DNA of 64,000 bases from Chryseobacterium kimseyorum (GTDB lineage Bacteria > Bacteroidota > Bacteroidia > Flavobacteriales > Weeksellaceae): assembly GCF_025971945.1 (NCBI RefSeq), contig NZ_JAPDHW010000005.1, positions 201,996-265,995 of the forward strand, in the 5' to 3' direction. Shown piece by piece: positions 29,651 to 38,156 of the stretch (positions are counted from its first letter, which is position 1; each line of letters starts with the position of its first letter). Under the pieces are notes generated by a model. It saw only the letters and a program-made list of their open reading frames with translations. It had not been told where the DNA came from and made no database searches. A program made the translations under genes and the position numbers.

Positions 29651-30184
29651 TTAAGGTCTCCAATATGACCAGACTGTTCCGTTAAAAACGGCGAGCAGTT
29701 TTTTCGTGGTATCATACACCATCATTCCTGCGGCAGGATTCATAATATTCTGATGGGGATCTGCAACTTTCGGTAAAACCATAGCTTTGTCTGTATCTTC
29801 CAAAACCAAAATCCCGGGTGTCGACGTTAATGTTCCTATGGCCACTTTTGCATCTGTACTTTCTGTAGCAGAATTCTGAATTACAAATCCGTCAACTGAA
29901 GTCACCGGATCGACCGTAGTACCGTTGGTATTAACAGAAAGGTCTTTCCAACCCGTTGCGTATTTTACTTTTACTTTTTTATCGCTGTGATCGTAGATCA
30001 TTGTTCCATTCACAACTCCTGCGACATCAGCGGTATTGTTTACCCAAGGTAAAACAATCCCTCTGTTCTGCGAGCCAAATTCTAATGAGACAGAATTATT
30101 GGTCACTGTTTCTTTGCCGATGGCTACCTGTCCGAATCCTAAAAGTGATGTACAGAGAAAGCCGATCAATAGTATATTTTTCAT
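29651..30184 (-). CDS. cassette 6 S protein: exported, W-S-Y-W tail
   Basis: 177 residues. Signal peptide MKNILLIGFLCTSLLGFGQ, then VAIGK. First motif copy SLEFGSQNRGIVLPWV..NGTMIYD..KVKVKYATGW; second copy DKAMVLPKV..AAGMMVYDT..LAVFNGTVWSYWRP. Nearly collinear with the cassette 4 S protein. It begins 6 bases after the L frame ends and looks intact, although its L gene is frameshifted. Function unknown. Confidence 0.87.
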   Translation of the reverse strand: MKNILLIGFLCTSLLGFGQVAIGKETVTNNSVSLEFGSQNRGIVLPWVNNTADVAGVVNGTMIYDHSDKKVKVKYATGWKDLSVNTNGTTVDPVTSVDGFVIQNSATESTDAKVAIGTLTSTPGILVLEDTDKAMVLPKVADPHQNIMNPAAGMMVYDTTKKLLAVFNGTVWSYWRP

Positions 30185-30190
30185 AAAGAT

Positions 30191-33100
30191 TTAATTTAGA
30201 GTGGTACAAGTTTGTTCTGTAAAACATTTCCAGCCAGCTGCTGTACCTGTTGTATTAATTTGAAGACAGTCTAAAGTAACATTATACACCATCATTCCTT
30301 CCACCAAATTGGACGCTGGGATAGCCTGAATCTGAGGAGTTGTCAATCTGTTAGGCACAAATCCCTTAGTTTTGGACTCCAGCGCCGTCCACGCACCTTT
30401 TCTCACCATTGGCCAGTTGCCATTAGCTTCACCAGCTCTCTTTAAAGAAGTTATACCGTGGGAAGTATCTAATCTTGGTAATCCGGAAGTATTCGCAGGA
30501 TTATAGCACACACACTGATTAACTGTACTATCCTGACTTGATCCTTTCGCCTGACCGATATCTGATGTTGGCGGAACATCGGTATTGTCTGCAGTTCCAA
30601 GCTGACCTGAAGTATTTTGAGCAGCCGGATTTACCAACTCAGGAACTCCGTTTGCGTTTGGTAATTTACTTATAATTTCTGCTGGAGTACCTGCTGTCAC
30701 ACCGTTTGCTTTCACTTTAATCTGACCTCTATACATGTAATTGGGATCTGTAACTGGTAAATTTAACGCATGTACCTGATCATATTTAATAAATTCAGAA
30801 CCTTCAATAGCATCCGGACAGCCATCGCCATCAGAGTCTACATCAAGATAATTAGGCAGTGCATTACCACCTGAATTAGCATTACAGTTCATATTGTACA
30901 CTCCGAAAATAAAACCGTGAGGATCGTTTCCACCCGTCAGATTCATCGTAAATGAAGCAACTGATTTCGGTATAAAATAAAATGTGTATCCCTGAGATGC
31001 ATTATTCACTCCGGTATTTGTGGAAACTACAGTTCCTGTCTGTCCTGGAGTTGTTGATACAATTCCATCCAGGAATGAATATTTGGCTCCACCGAAGACG
31101 TCTGAATTACTGACTACCGTCAGCGGAGTACTAAATGTATTAGAAGTCACCTGATTCTCTCCGCCTAAGCCTGCTATACCGATGATATACTGATAATCAT
31201 TATTTGAAGTACTTATTGAATTGGCAGAAACACCAAAGTCTACGGTAACATTTCTCGGTATCGTTCCAACAATATCCAGATAAGTAGTTGGAAAAGGGGC
31301 AGACTGCGCACCGTTAACAGTAACGGTAGTTGTAGCACTGGATCCACCAGGACTGAACTGAGCCCATCCGTTTCCTCCAGAATTTCTTGTAATTCTCACA
31401 CCGCCGTTTGGCAATGTTGCTCCCGGAGGCGCCAGTGGAAATATTGCAGTACTGTTAGTCTGCAGATTTGCCAGCGCTGCTGCACCACCTGCCGTTACGA
31501 TCTGTCCCATGGTCACCGTTGGTGAACAACCTTCTTCAGTATCCAAAATACCGTCATTGTCGTCATCCAAATCAAGATAATTGGGTACTCCATCAAAATC
31601 AGAATCAAGACAGTCACTTTTACTGATATCCTGAGAAACTCCGATCCCCTGGCCAATATCATTCCCAATATCAAAAGCTCCGGAATTAACTATATTAGGA
31701 ACGCCATTATTATTAACGGCAGTTCCAACACCTCCATTTGCTGAATAATTGATACTCCCATTTGAATTCAGATGTGAGGTATTTACATTTTCATCTCCTT
31801 CAATTGCATCAAAACATCCATCGTTATCCGAATCATAATCTAAGGAATTTTCTATTCCGTCACCATCAGAATCACAGATATTTAAAGGCACCAAAATAAT
31901 ATTGTCTAAACCTAAATCATTTCCGGCATTCCCCAGTGGCTGAAGGTTAATAATTTCTAAATTTACCGTAGAATTTGTCGCTACAAAGGTCATAGACAGT
32001 CTTCTCCACAGGTCATCATTTGCCATTCCGATATTATTAGAATCTGCAAAAGCCAGGGTCTGTCCTGAAGCATCTTTGATGGCGATTCTCAGGTTAGGAA
32101 CCTGCGCAGCATTTTCAGCCAGTCCGGCCATGTCTATTCTGAATCTATATTTTTTCCCTGTTGTCACAGCAATATTGTTTGCTCTGTACAGAGTCTGATT
32201 TGCATAATTTGCCGCAACATTAATAATCAGAAATCTACCGTCGGTACTTCCTTCACCAATGATTGGGTTTCCCGCATCTTTATTTCCATTAATATTGGTT
32301 TGGGTATAGTAGACGGTTTGAGATAAAGATCTTGATATGGTGTAATTGCCATCTGATGGATTTACCGCAACATAATTATGCCCTACAACATGAGTCGCGT
32401 CACTGCTGTAGCTGTACCCGTACCAAATGTATCACTGTAAGCATAGGGTGTTCCTTCAGTTTCACAAAAATTTTCAGCCGTATCTAAAATCCCATCGTTA
32501 TCATCATCCAGATCAGCATAATCAGGAATTCCGTCACCGTCGGTATCTACTGCAACCGAATTTGTAGGGCATACGAAGGTAAAATCCGTAGCTGTAGGCG
32601 TTGCAGTCAACCTCGTTACTTTAATATCATCGATGTAATAGTCATTTCCAGAACCACCCGGAAAAACATTCTGCAGTGACAATTTAGCAACGGTATTGAA
32701 ACATGTTCCTGCAGGGGCTCTGAAGTTTAGTTTATATTCCTGCCAGTTTGCAGATTGTGAACCAATGGACCCCGTTGACACACCACCCAGTTCAACACCT
32801 GAAACGGGATCTTTAATTGATAATCGGGTCTGCGTTGTAGGATTAACAACGTACATCCAAAACGATACTTCATAATATCCGTTTGCGGTAAAGCTGAAAT
32901 TCCTCTCATAGAAGGCTGGCATTTACTGCTAAAACTGCTCCGTTAACGTCGCCAGCAGTGTGATCTTCAGCATATCTGTTCGCACCTTCAAAAGGTGTCG
33001 TCGTCGGAGTGGCAAATGTCCAGAAATAATATCCCGGAAGAACTCCTGAGTAAATAAATTCGGGAGCTACAACGGCGTAGTAAGAGTTATTGATATTGGT

Positions 33101-33295
33101 CACATCGTAGCTTGTAGAATTTGCTTTTGATGTTCCGTAGGTAAAAGAATTTGCAGGCACATAGGGTGAAGTCTTTCTACCATAATCATTGGCTGCAGTG
33201 GGCGTCGCGCTGGTTCCGAAATCATCCAGAAATACAGTTTGAGCATAGTTGATGCTAAACAGTAAAATAATTACTGTCTGTAAAAGTTTTTTCAT
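30191..33295 (-). pseudogene. cassette 6 L protein, broken by two frameshifts
   Basis: Three overlapping frames together encode a ~1035-residue L protein. Frame 1 (33295-32906) has a signal peptide MKKLLQTVIILLFSINYAQ. The frame shifts by +1 near 32920, where AVNASLL-stop meets PAFYERNFSF. It shifts by -1 near 32390, where GTGTATAV meets DATHVVGHNYVAV. The last frame runs to 30191. The two shifts cancel, and total length is a multiple of three. Contents: N-terminal sandwich, TSP3 (DTDGDGIPDYADLDDDNDGI), a carbohydrate-binding-like domain (GKKYRFRIDMAGL) and a second sandwich as in cassette 5, further TSP3 repeats, then a C-terminus (SHGITSLKRAG..NGNWPM, CFTEQTC) almost identical to cassette 4. 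Either a decaying gene or assembly errors. Confidence 0.8.
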
Positions 33296-33375
33296 TGTAA
33301 AAGTTTAAATTTTAAAAAATTACTTTTCAGAGAAAGCAATAGGCTGATTTCTAATTATCAGCATCAGTGATCAAT

Positions 33376-34035
33376 TTAAACTGTGGGAGGAGGCCTGACC
33401 GAATGTACTGTTGAGAAACAGTCATTTAAAGTAACGCTGTTATAATATACATACGAATTACAATGTAGATCATTGAGTACTTTCCTGATTTCTGAACTAC
33501 TTCCTGAAGTCGAAATCTTTAAAGTTTTAAACTCAAAAGAATTGAGATTTATACAATCCCTACCTATACATCTGCTTGCTGTGTAATTATTCGGAGAAGA
33601 ACCATTTTCAAAGCTGTAATTTTCTGAGAGAACTGCCTTATTAGGAATTCTTTTGTGAATCTCCGGCAATTGTGGAGATGTTTCCTGAAGTTCTTTATTT
33701 TCGGACTTAATAATTTTACTAGCAATCTTCGAACTTGCAATCGATTGCACAATGATGAGACTTGAAGACTCGCTTTTGTTAACAGACAAGATTGAAGCAT
33801 TCTCTAAAACAATTTTGTCACTAAGAATCTGATCATTAAATATCACATCTTCTGAGTAGATCTCTGCACCATCTCTGAGTACGATTCTCGATTTTACGCT
33901 GTCAGACTCATTCCCATTCTGTGCAAGCGTAAACTGACCAATTAAAACAAAGAACATACATAGAATCAACCTTCCCAATAGCGGTTGCCATTGCTTACTG
34001 TAAAGCGGAAAGTCTGATTTTATAGATGGATGCAT
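33376..34035 (-). CDS. cassette 6 P protein: exported, SVRPPP tail
   Basis: 219 residues from ATG 34035; a TTG at 34056 overlaps the -7 box and is rejected. Export segment ends FTLAQ. Family blocks: EIYSEDVIFNDQILSDKIVL; Ser/Lys-rich middle; C-terminus with CIGRDCINLNSFEFKTLK, VLNDLHCNSYVYYN and CFSTVHSVRPPP. Closest to the cassette 5 P protein. First gene of cassette 6, 80 bases before the broken L gene. No known domain recognised. Confidence 0.8.
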   Translation of the reverse strand: MHPSIKSDFPLYSKQWQPLLGRLILCMFFVLIGQFTLAQNGNESDSVKSRIVLRDGAEIYSEDVIFNDQILSDKIVLENASILSVNKSESSSLIIVQSIASSKIASKIIKSENKELQETSPQLPEIHKRIPNKAVLSENYSFENGSSPNNYTASRCIGRDCINLNSFEFKTLKISTSGSSSEIRKVLNDLHCNSYVYYNSVTLNDCFSTVHSVRPPPTV

Positions 34036-34053
34036 CACTGTTTTTAGGAGGTG

Positions 34054-34061
34054 CAAAAGTA
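34054..34061 (-). promoter_or_regulatory. -7 box of the cassette 6 promoter
   Basis: TACTTTTG on the minus strand, 18 bases before the ATG, with AATCAT nine bases further up as in cassette 5. A TTTG lies 22 bases upstream (34087-34084), slightly beyond the usual spacing. Confidence 0.6.
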
Positions 34062-34402
34062 CGACTTATTATGATTGGAATCACAAATAAAACGTCTAAT
34101 TAACTGATATTTAAAGTCATCTAAAAAGTAACGTGCGAAAATTTCCACCGTAACACCTTTTGTAAGTTAAAAATATTCATTAATTATTTCATTTTAAAAA
34201 CCATGATTCTTTTGAAATGTCAATGAGAAGAAAATAATGCTTCACCCAGAAACATTGATATAATTAATCTTTGATTAATTGGTGTGTAATATTTGATTCA
34301 AAATCAATATTTTAAATGTCGCTGTGTCTCTAATTCCATTTAAAAATTCATTAGAAACAACAATACTAATAACTACTATTAGTAAACAACGAAACATAAA
34401 AA
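34062..34402. other. gene-free stretch between cassette 6 and the rplL terminator
   Basis: About 340 AT-rich bases; no gene or further element recognised. This is the right-hand boundary of the island. I see no att-like repeat matching the left boundary near 3650. Confidence 0.45.
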
Positions 34403-34427
34403 AAGCGGTAAACAAAGTTTACCGCTT
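34403..34427 (-). terminator. intrinsic terminator after rplL
   Basis: Perfect 11-bp stem (AAGCGGTAAAC / GTTTACCGCTT) with a 3-base loop, followed on the minus strand by a T-run, 22 bases past rplL. It closes the rplKAJL transcript, so transcription is not expected to pass into the island or on to rpoB. Confidence 0.9.
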
Positions 34428-34448
34428 CTTATATTTAAAAATTGAAAA

Positions 34449-34817
34449 TTATTTCAATTCTACTTCAGCACCAGCTTCTTCTAATTGCTTCTTAAGAGCT
34501 TCAGCTTCGTCTTTAGAGATACCAGTTTTGATAGCAGCAGGAGCTCCATCTACGATATCTTTAGCTTCTTTAAGACCAGCACCAGTTAAATCTTTTACCA
34601 ATTTAACGATAGCCAATTTAGAAGCTCCAGCAGCTTTAAGAATTACGTCGAATTCTGTTTTTTCTTCAGCAGCTTCACCTGCACCACCTGCAGACATAAC
34701 TACAGCAGCAGCAGCTGGCTCGATTCCGTACTCATCCTTAAGGATAGTAGCTAATTCATTTACGTCTTTTACTGTTAAGTTTACTAGCGTTTCAGCTAAA
34801 TTTTTTAAATCTGACAT
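34449..34817 (-). CDS. rplL: 50S ribosomal protein L7/L12
   Basis: 122 residues, the normal length. It forms the mobile stalk of the large ribosomal subunit, bound to L10, and recruits translation GTPases. N-terminal dimerisation helix region ([16 protein letters not shown]), Ala-rich hinge (~38-52), and C-terminal domain with [13 protein letters not shown] and [20 protein letters not shown]. It follows rplJ by 46 bases in the rplKAJL operon. A terminator follows, and the usual downstream gene rpoB is 31 kb away. Confidence 0.98.
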   Translation of the reverse strand: MSDLKNLAETLVNLTVKDVNELATILKDEYGIEPAAAAVVMSAGGAGEAAEEKTEFDVILKAAGASKLAIVKLVKDLTGAGLKEAKDIVDGAPAAIKTGISKDEAEALKKQLEEAGAEVELK

Positions 34818-34863
34818 TGTTGTAATGTTTTTGTTGATTATTTATTTAATTTTTTGAGAGTAA

Positions 34864-35457
34864 TTATTCAGCAGCTGGAGTTTCCTCAGTGCTATCTGCA
34901 GCAGGAGCTTCTGGAGCTTCAGCAGCAGGAGTTTCTTCTACTGCAGGAGCTGCTTCTTCAGCTGTAGCTTCTGTAGTTTCAGATTTGTTTTGAAGAGCAG
35001 AAACAACTCTTTGAATTGGAGACTGAAGTAATCCGATGATTTCACCGATCATTTCTTCTCTAGACTTAATGCTTACTAATGCATCAAGGTTGTTGTCACC
35101 AACATAGAAAGTTTCCTGTACGAAAGCTGATTTTAAAGCCGGCTTCTCTTCTTTCTTTCTAAAGTCTTTGATTAATTTTGCTGGAGCGTTAGCTGTATCA
35201 GCAATCATTAATGCAGAGTTTCCTTTGAAAGTTTCGAACATTTCAGAGAAATCAATCCCGTCAATCTGTTCCATTGCTTTTTGCAAAAGGGTGTTTTTCA
35301 CCACTTTCACTTTAATATTTTGCTTGAAAGCCTGTCTTCTGAAGTCAGAAGATTTAGCAGCGTTCAAACCGTCTAGATCTGCTACATAAACTACTTTAGC
35401 ATCCTGAAGCAAGTCTTTGATCTCTTGTATTGCTACAACTTTTTGGTCTTTTGTCAT
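34864..35457 (-). CDS. rplJ: 50S ribosomal protein L10
   Basis: 197 residues. Anchors the L7/L12 dimers to 23S rRNA at the stalk base. The first ~165 residues are a normal L10 (KVVYVADLDGLNAA, FRRQAFKQNIKVKVVKNTLL). The last ~30 residues are an extra acidic, Ala/Pro/Glu-rich tail (from about EATAEEAAPAVEE), a feature of several Bacteroidota L10 proteins. It lies 17 bases downstream of rplA. Confidence 0.97.
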   Translation of the reverse strand: MTKDQKVVAIQEIKDLLQDAKVVYVADLDGLNAAKSSDFRRQAFKQNIKVKVVKNTLLQKAMEQIDGIDFSEMFETFKGNSALMIADTANAPAKLIKDFRKKEEKPALKSAFVQETFYVGDNNLDALVSIKSREEMIGEIIGLLQSPIQRVVSALQNKSETTEATAEEAAPAVEETPAAEAPEAPAADSTEETPAAE

Positions 35458-35474
35458 TGTCTTAAGGATTATAA

Positions 35475-36167
35475 TTAGTTAACAGATTTACTATCAATTG
35501 CAATACCTGGGCTCATTGTAGAAGACAAATAAATGCTCTTCACATAAGTACCTTTAGCAGCAGTTGGTTTCATTTTGATCAAAGTAGAGATTAATTCCTG
35601 AGCATTCTCCTTGATTTTAGCAGCATCGAAAGATACTTTACCAATACCAGCGTGGATAATACCGTATTTATCAACTTTGAAGTCAATTTTACCAGCTTTT
35701 ACTTCAGTTACTGCTTTACCAATTTCCATAGTTACAGTACCTGATTTAGGGTTAGGCATCAAACCTCTTGGTCCTAATACTCTACCCAAAGGTCCTAATT
35801 TACCCATAACAGCTGGCATAGTAACGATAACGTCAACATCCGTCCAACCATCTTTTATTTTCTGTAAATATTCGTCAAGACCTACATAATCAGCACCAGC
35901 TGCTTTAGCTTCAGCTTCTTTATCTGGAGTTACTAAAGCCAAAACTTTAACATCCTTACCAGTACCGTGAGGAAGAGATACTACACCTCTTACCATTTGG
36001 TTTGCTTTTCTTGGGTCTACACCTAATCTTACAGCGATATCTACAGAAGCATCAAACTTTGCAGTGTTTACTTCTTTTACAAGAGCAGCACCTTCTTCAA
36101 GGTTATAAATTCTTCCTTTTTCTACTTTGCTTAAAGCTTCCTTTTGCTTTTTAGTTAATTTTGCCAT
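35475..36167 (-). CDS. rplA: 50S ribosomal protein L1
   Basis: 230 residues, the usual length. Binds 23S rRNA at the L1 stalk and helps release of deacylated tRNA; in many bacteria it also represses its own operon by binding the mRNA leader. Recognisable blocks: [39 protein letters not shown]. It lies 11 bases downstream of rplK. Confidence 0.98.
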   Translation of the reverse strand: MAKLTKKQKEALSKVEKGRIYNLEEGAALVKEVNTAKFDASVDIAVRLGVDPRKANQMVRGVVSLPHGTGKDVKVLALVTPDKEAEAKAAGADYVGLDEYLQKIKDGWTDVDVIVTMPAVMGKLGPLGRVLGPRGLMPNPKSGTVTMEIGKAVTEVKAGKIDFKVDKYGIIHAGIGKVSFDAAKIKENAQELISTLIKMKPTAAKGTYVKSIYLSSTMSPGIAIDSKSVN

Positions 36168-36178
36168 TTCTCTTAGTT

Positions 36179-36622
36179 TTAAGCGTTAGTTGGTTTAGTT
36201 CCTGTTACTCTTAATCCCATAGATCTAGCAGTACCTGCAACCATAGAAAGAGCTGAGTCCAAAGTAAAACAGTTAAGGTCTGTCATTTTATCTTCAGCGA
36301 TTTTTTGAACTTGCGCCCAAGATACAGCACCTACTTTGTTTCTGTTTGGTTCTCCGGATCCTCCTTTGATTTTAGCTGCATCCATTAACTGAATTGCTGC
36401 AGGTGGAGTTTTAATAACGAATTCAAAAGATTTGTCTTCGTACACTGTAATTACTACAGGTAAAACTTGACCTGGCTTATCCTGAGTTCTTCCGTTAAAT
36501 TGTTTACAAAACTCCATGATGTTCACACCTGCAGAACCTAATGCAGGACCTACTGGTGGAGATGGGTTTGCTGCTCCTCCTTTTACTTGGAGCTTAACCA
36601 TTTTAAAGACTTTTTTAGCCAT
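36179..36622 (-). CDS. rplK: 50S ribosomal protein L11
   Basis: 147 residues. Binds the GTPase-associated region of 23S rRNA together with L10. Typical motifs: [20 protein letters not shown] near the N-terminus, [19 protein letters not shown] and [10 protein letters not shown] at the C-terminus. First gene of the rplKAJL transcript, with its own promoter upstream; nusG, normally the adjacent upstream gene, is separated by two plus-strand genes. Confidence 0.98.
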   Translation of the reverse strand: MAKKVFKMVKLQVKGGAANPSPPVGPALGSAGVNIMEFCKQFNGRTQDKPGQVLPVVITVYEDKSFEFVIKTPPAAIQLMDAAKIKGGSGEPNRNKVGAVSWAQVQKIAEDKMTDLNCFTLDSALSMVAGTARSMGLRVTGTKPTNA

Positions 36623-36720
36623 TGTTTGTTTTTTAAAAATTGAATAATTAATGAGTTTGGAAGCATTTATTATTCAGCAGGTTACCGCACTCACATAAAG
36701 TAAACCTACTTTTCGGACTG

Positions 36721-36751
36721 CAAAATTATGAAATATATTTTAATTAGCAAA
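36721..36751 (-). promoter_or_regulatory. promoter of the rplKAJL operon
   Basis: -33 box TTTG (36751-36748), 19-base spacer, -7 box TAATTTTG (36728-36721) on the minus strand, an excellent match to the Bacteroidota consensus. Predicted leader ~90 bases. Confidence 0.8.
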
Positions 36752-36840
36752 CACTTAACTCATTAAATTTCAGAATTAAATTGTAAAATTTAATATCCAT
36801 CTATAAATTAATTGATTAATTTTAAAAAAAACAATTTACT

Positions 36841-37341
36841 ATGAAACACGTCAAATCTACACTGGTATTGCTTTCCTGTATATCACTTACCTCATGCTGG
36901 CCCTGGAACGGAGGTGATGACCCGCCACTGGAACCTCAAACTGCATATCAACCGGTGACTGCCACCCGTGCAGAACTGAACAACATCAGTCTCCAGGTTC
37001 CGAAAACAACAGTGAAGAACGAAAAAATTTATGTGAAAGGGCAATTCATATTTGTCAATGACAGACGAGACGGATTTCATATTATCAACAATGCTGACCC
37101 CGCAAACCCTCAAAAAGTAAAATATCTGAAAGCTTTAGGTTCCAGCGACGTTGCAGTAAGAAATGACATTCTATACATTAATCAGGCAAGAGATTTAGTT
37201 GCTCTAAAGATTAATACGGCAACAAATGAAGTACAGGTTTTAAAAAGGATAGAAAATGTTTTCCCGGCACTGAAATCACCAGACGGTTTTGAGGCTCCTG
37301 CAGACAATGACAAAATAGTAATCGACTGGAAACAAAAATAA
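36841..37341 (+). CDS. lipoprotein with LVIVD-like propeller segment
   Basis: 166 residues. Lipoprotein signal with lipobox LTSC (Cys20 by eye), then a short Asp/Pro/Glu-rich linker. The rest has strand patterns like LVIVD propeller blades: KIYVKGQFIFVNDRRDGFHI, INNADPANPQKVKYL, SDVAVRNDILYINQARDLVAL. Only about two blades are present, so it may be a truncated or short relative of the next gene, which starts 4 bases after its stop. Both run opposite to the surrounding ribosomal operon. Cell-surface or outer-membrane location is likely; function unknown. Confidence 0.75.
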   Translation: MKHVKSTLVLLSCISLTSCWPWNGGDDPPLEPQTAYQPVTATRAELNNISLQVPKTTVKNEKIYVKGQFIFVNDRRDGFHIINNADPANPQKVKYLKALGSSDVAVRNDILYINQARDLVALKINTATNEVQVLKRIENVFPALKSPDGFEAPADNDKIVIDWKQK

Positions 37342-37345
37342 AAGC

Positions 37346-38089
37346 ATGAAAAAATATATTACTCTTTTATGTCTTGCGATTCTAATGGGCTGCAGTGACA
37401 GCAGTGATGCAACCGAATCTCTGTCTAACGACGGAAAAGAAGGCTCTACGGCAACCTTTATTCTGAAAAATAATTATATGTATGTGGTTGATCAGGCAAA
37501 CTTAAATGTATTCAGCTTGATAGATCCAGCGAATCCTGTGAAAGTGAAAACGGTAGATGTTGGCTTTAATATTGAAACCATGTTTTCAATGGACAATTAC
37601 CTATTTATCGGTTCGCGAAACGGAATGTTTATCTACAGTATTGCACAAAATCCGGAAACTCCAGCGTTTGTTTCCAAAGCATTACATTTTACTGCATGTG
37701 ATCCTGTAGTTGCCAATTCTACTCATGCTTACGTTACATTACATTCTAACACAACCTGCAATGCCGCAGACAACAATAAGCTATTAATCTATAATATTGC
37801 AAACATCCAAAATCCTTTGCTGGTATCGGAACGGAATCTTTTAGAACCGAAAGGACTTGCTCTAAGTGGAAATTATCTGTTTATCTGTGATCGAGATGAC
37901 ATTGTAATCTTCAATATTTAAAATCCGCAGAATATAACGGTAGCTAAAACGATTGCCAATCTTCCCGCAAGAGATTTGATTATTGATGGCAATCATTTGT
38001 ATGCTTTTACCACTTCTACCGTACATCAGTTTACTATTGACCCGTCTAATATTCAGAATATCACTCCGGTCAGTACGCTTCCACTTTAG
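37346..38089 (+). pseudogene. LVIVD-repeat lipoprotein with an in-frame stop codon
   Basis: The frame opens with MKKYITLLCLAILMGCSDSS (lipobox MGC) and runs 191 codons through LVIVD-like blades (VVDQANLNVFSLIDPANPVK, LLIYNIANIQNPLLVSERNL) to a TAA at 37919-37921. The same frame then continues, without another stop, for 55 more codons (NPQNITVAKTIANLPARDL, HLYAFTTSTVHQFTIDPSN) to a TAG at 38087-38089. The blade motif INPxNP expected at that point is split exactly by the stop (FNI-stop-NPQNI), so the ancestral gene had ~247 sense codons. Nonsense mutation, sequencing error or readthrough are all possible; the first 191 residues may still be made. Confidence 0.75.
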
Positions 38090-38106
38090 ATTTCAATATA
38101 AAACAG

Positions 38107-38140
38107 AAAAAATACCGCTCATTTCTGAACGGTATTTTTT
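38107..38140. terminator. bidirectional terminator between nusG and the LVIVD lipoprotein
   Basis: 11-bp stem (AAAAAATACCG / CGGTATTTTTT) with T-runs on both strands. It ends the plus-strand lipoprotein genes and, from the other side, nusG. Confidence 0.8.
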
Positions 38141-38156
38141 TTATATCTGAAAAGTA

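Noticed and set aside
4341-33295. Type IX secretion C-terminal domain on the L proteins
   Set aside because: Neither the type A pattern ending in a short PNP..K block nor the type B gliding-motility pattern is present; the conserved C-terminus is of another kind, so the export route stays open.
3640-34430. Cassette island as a prophage or integrative element
   Set aside because: No integrase, phage structural or conjugation gene lies inside, and I see no matching direct repeats at the two edges; growth by tandem duplication explains it better.
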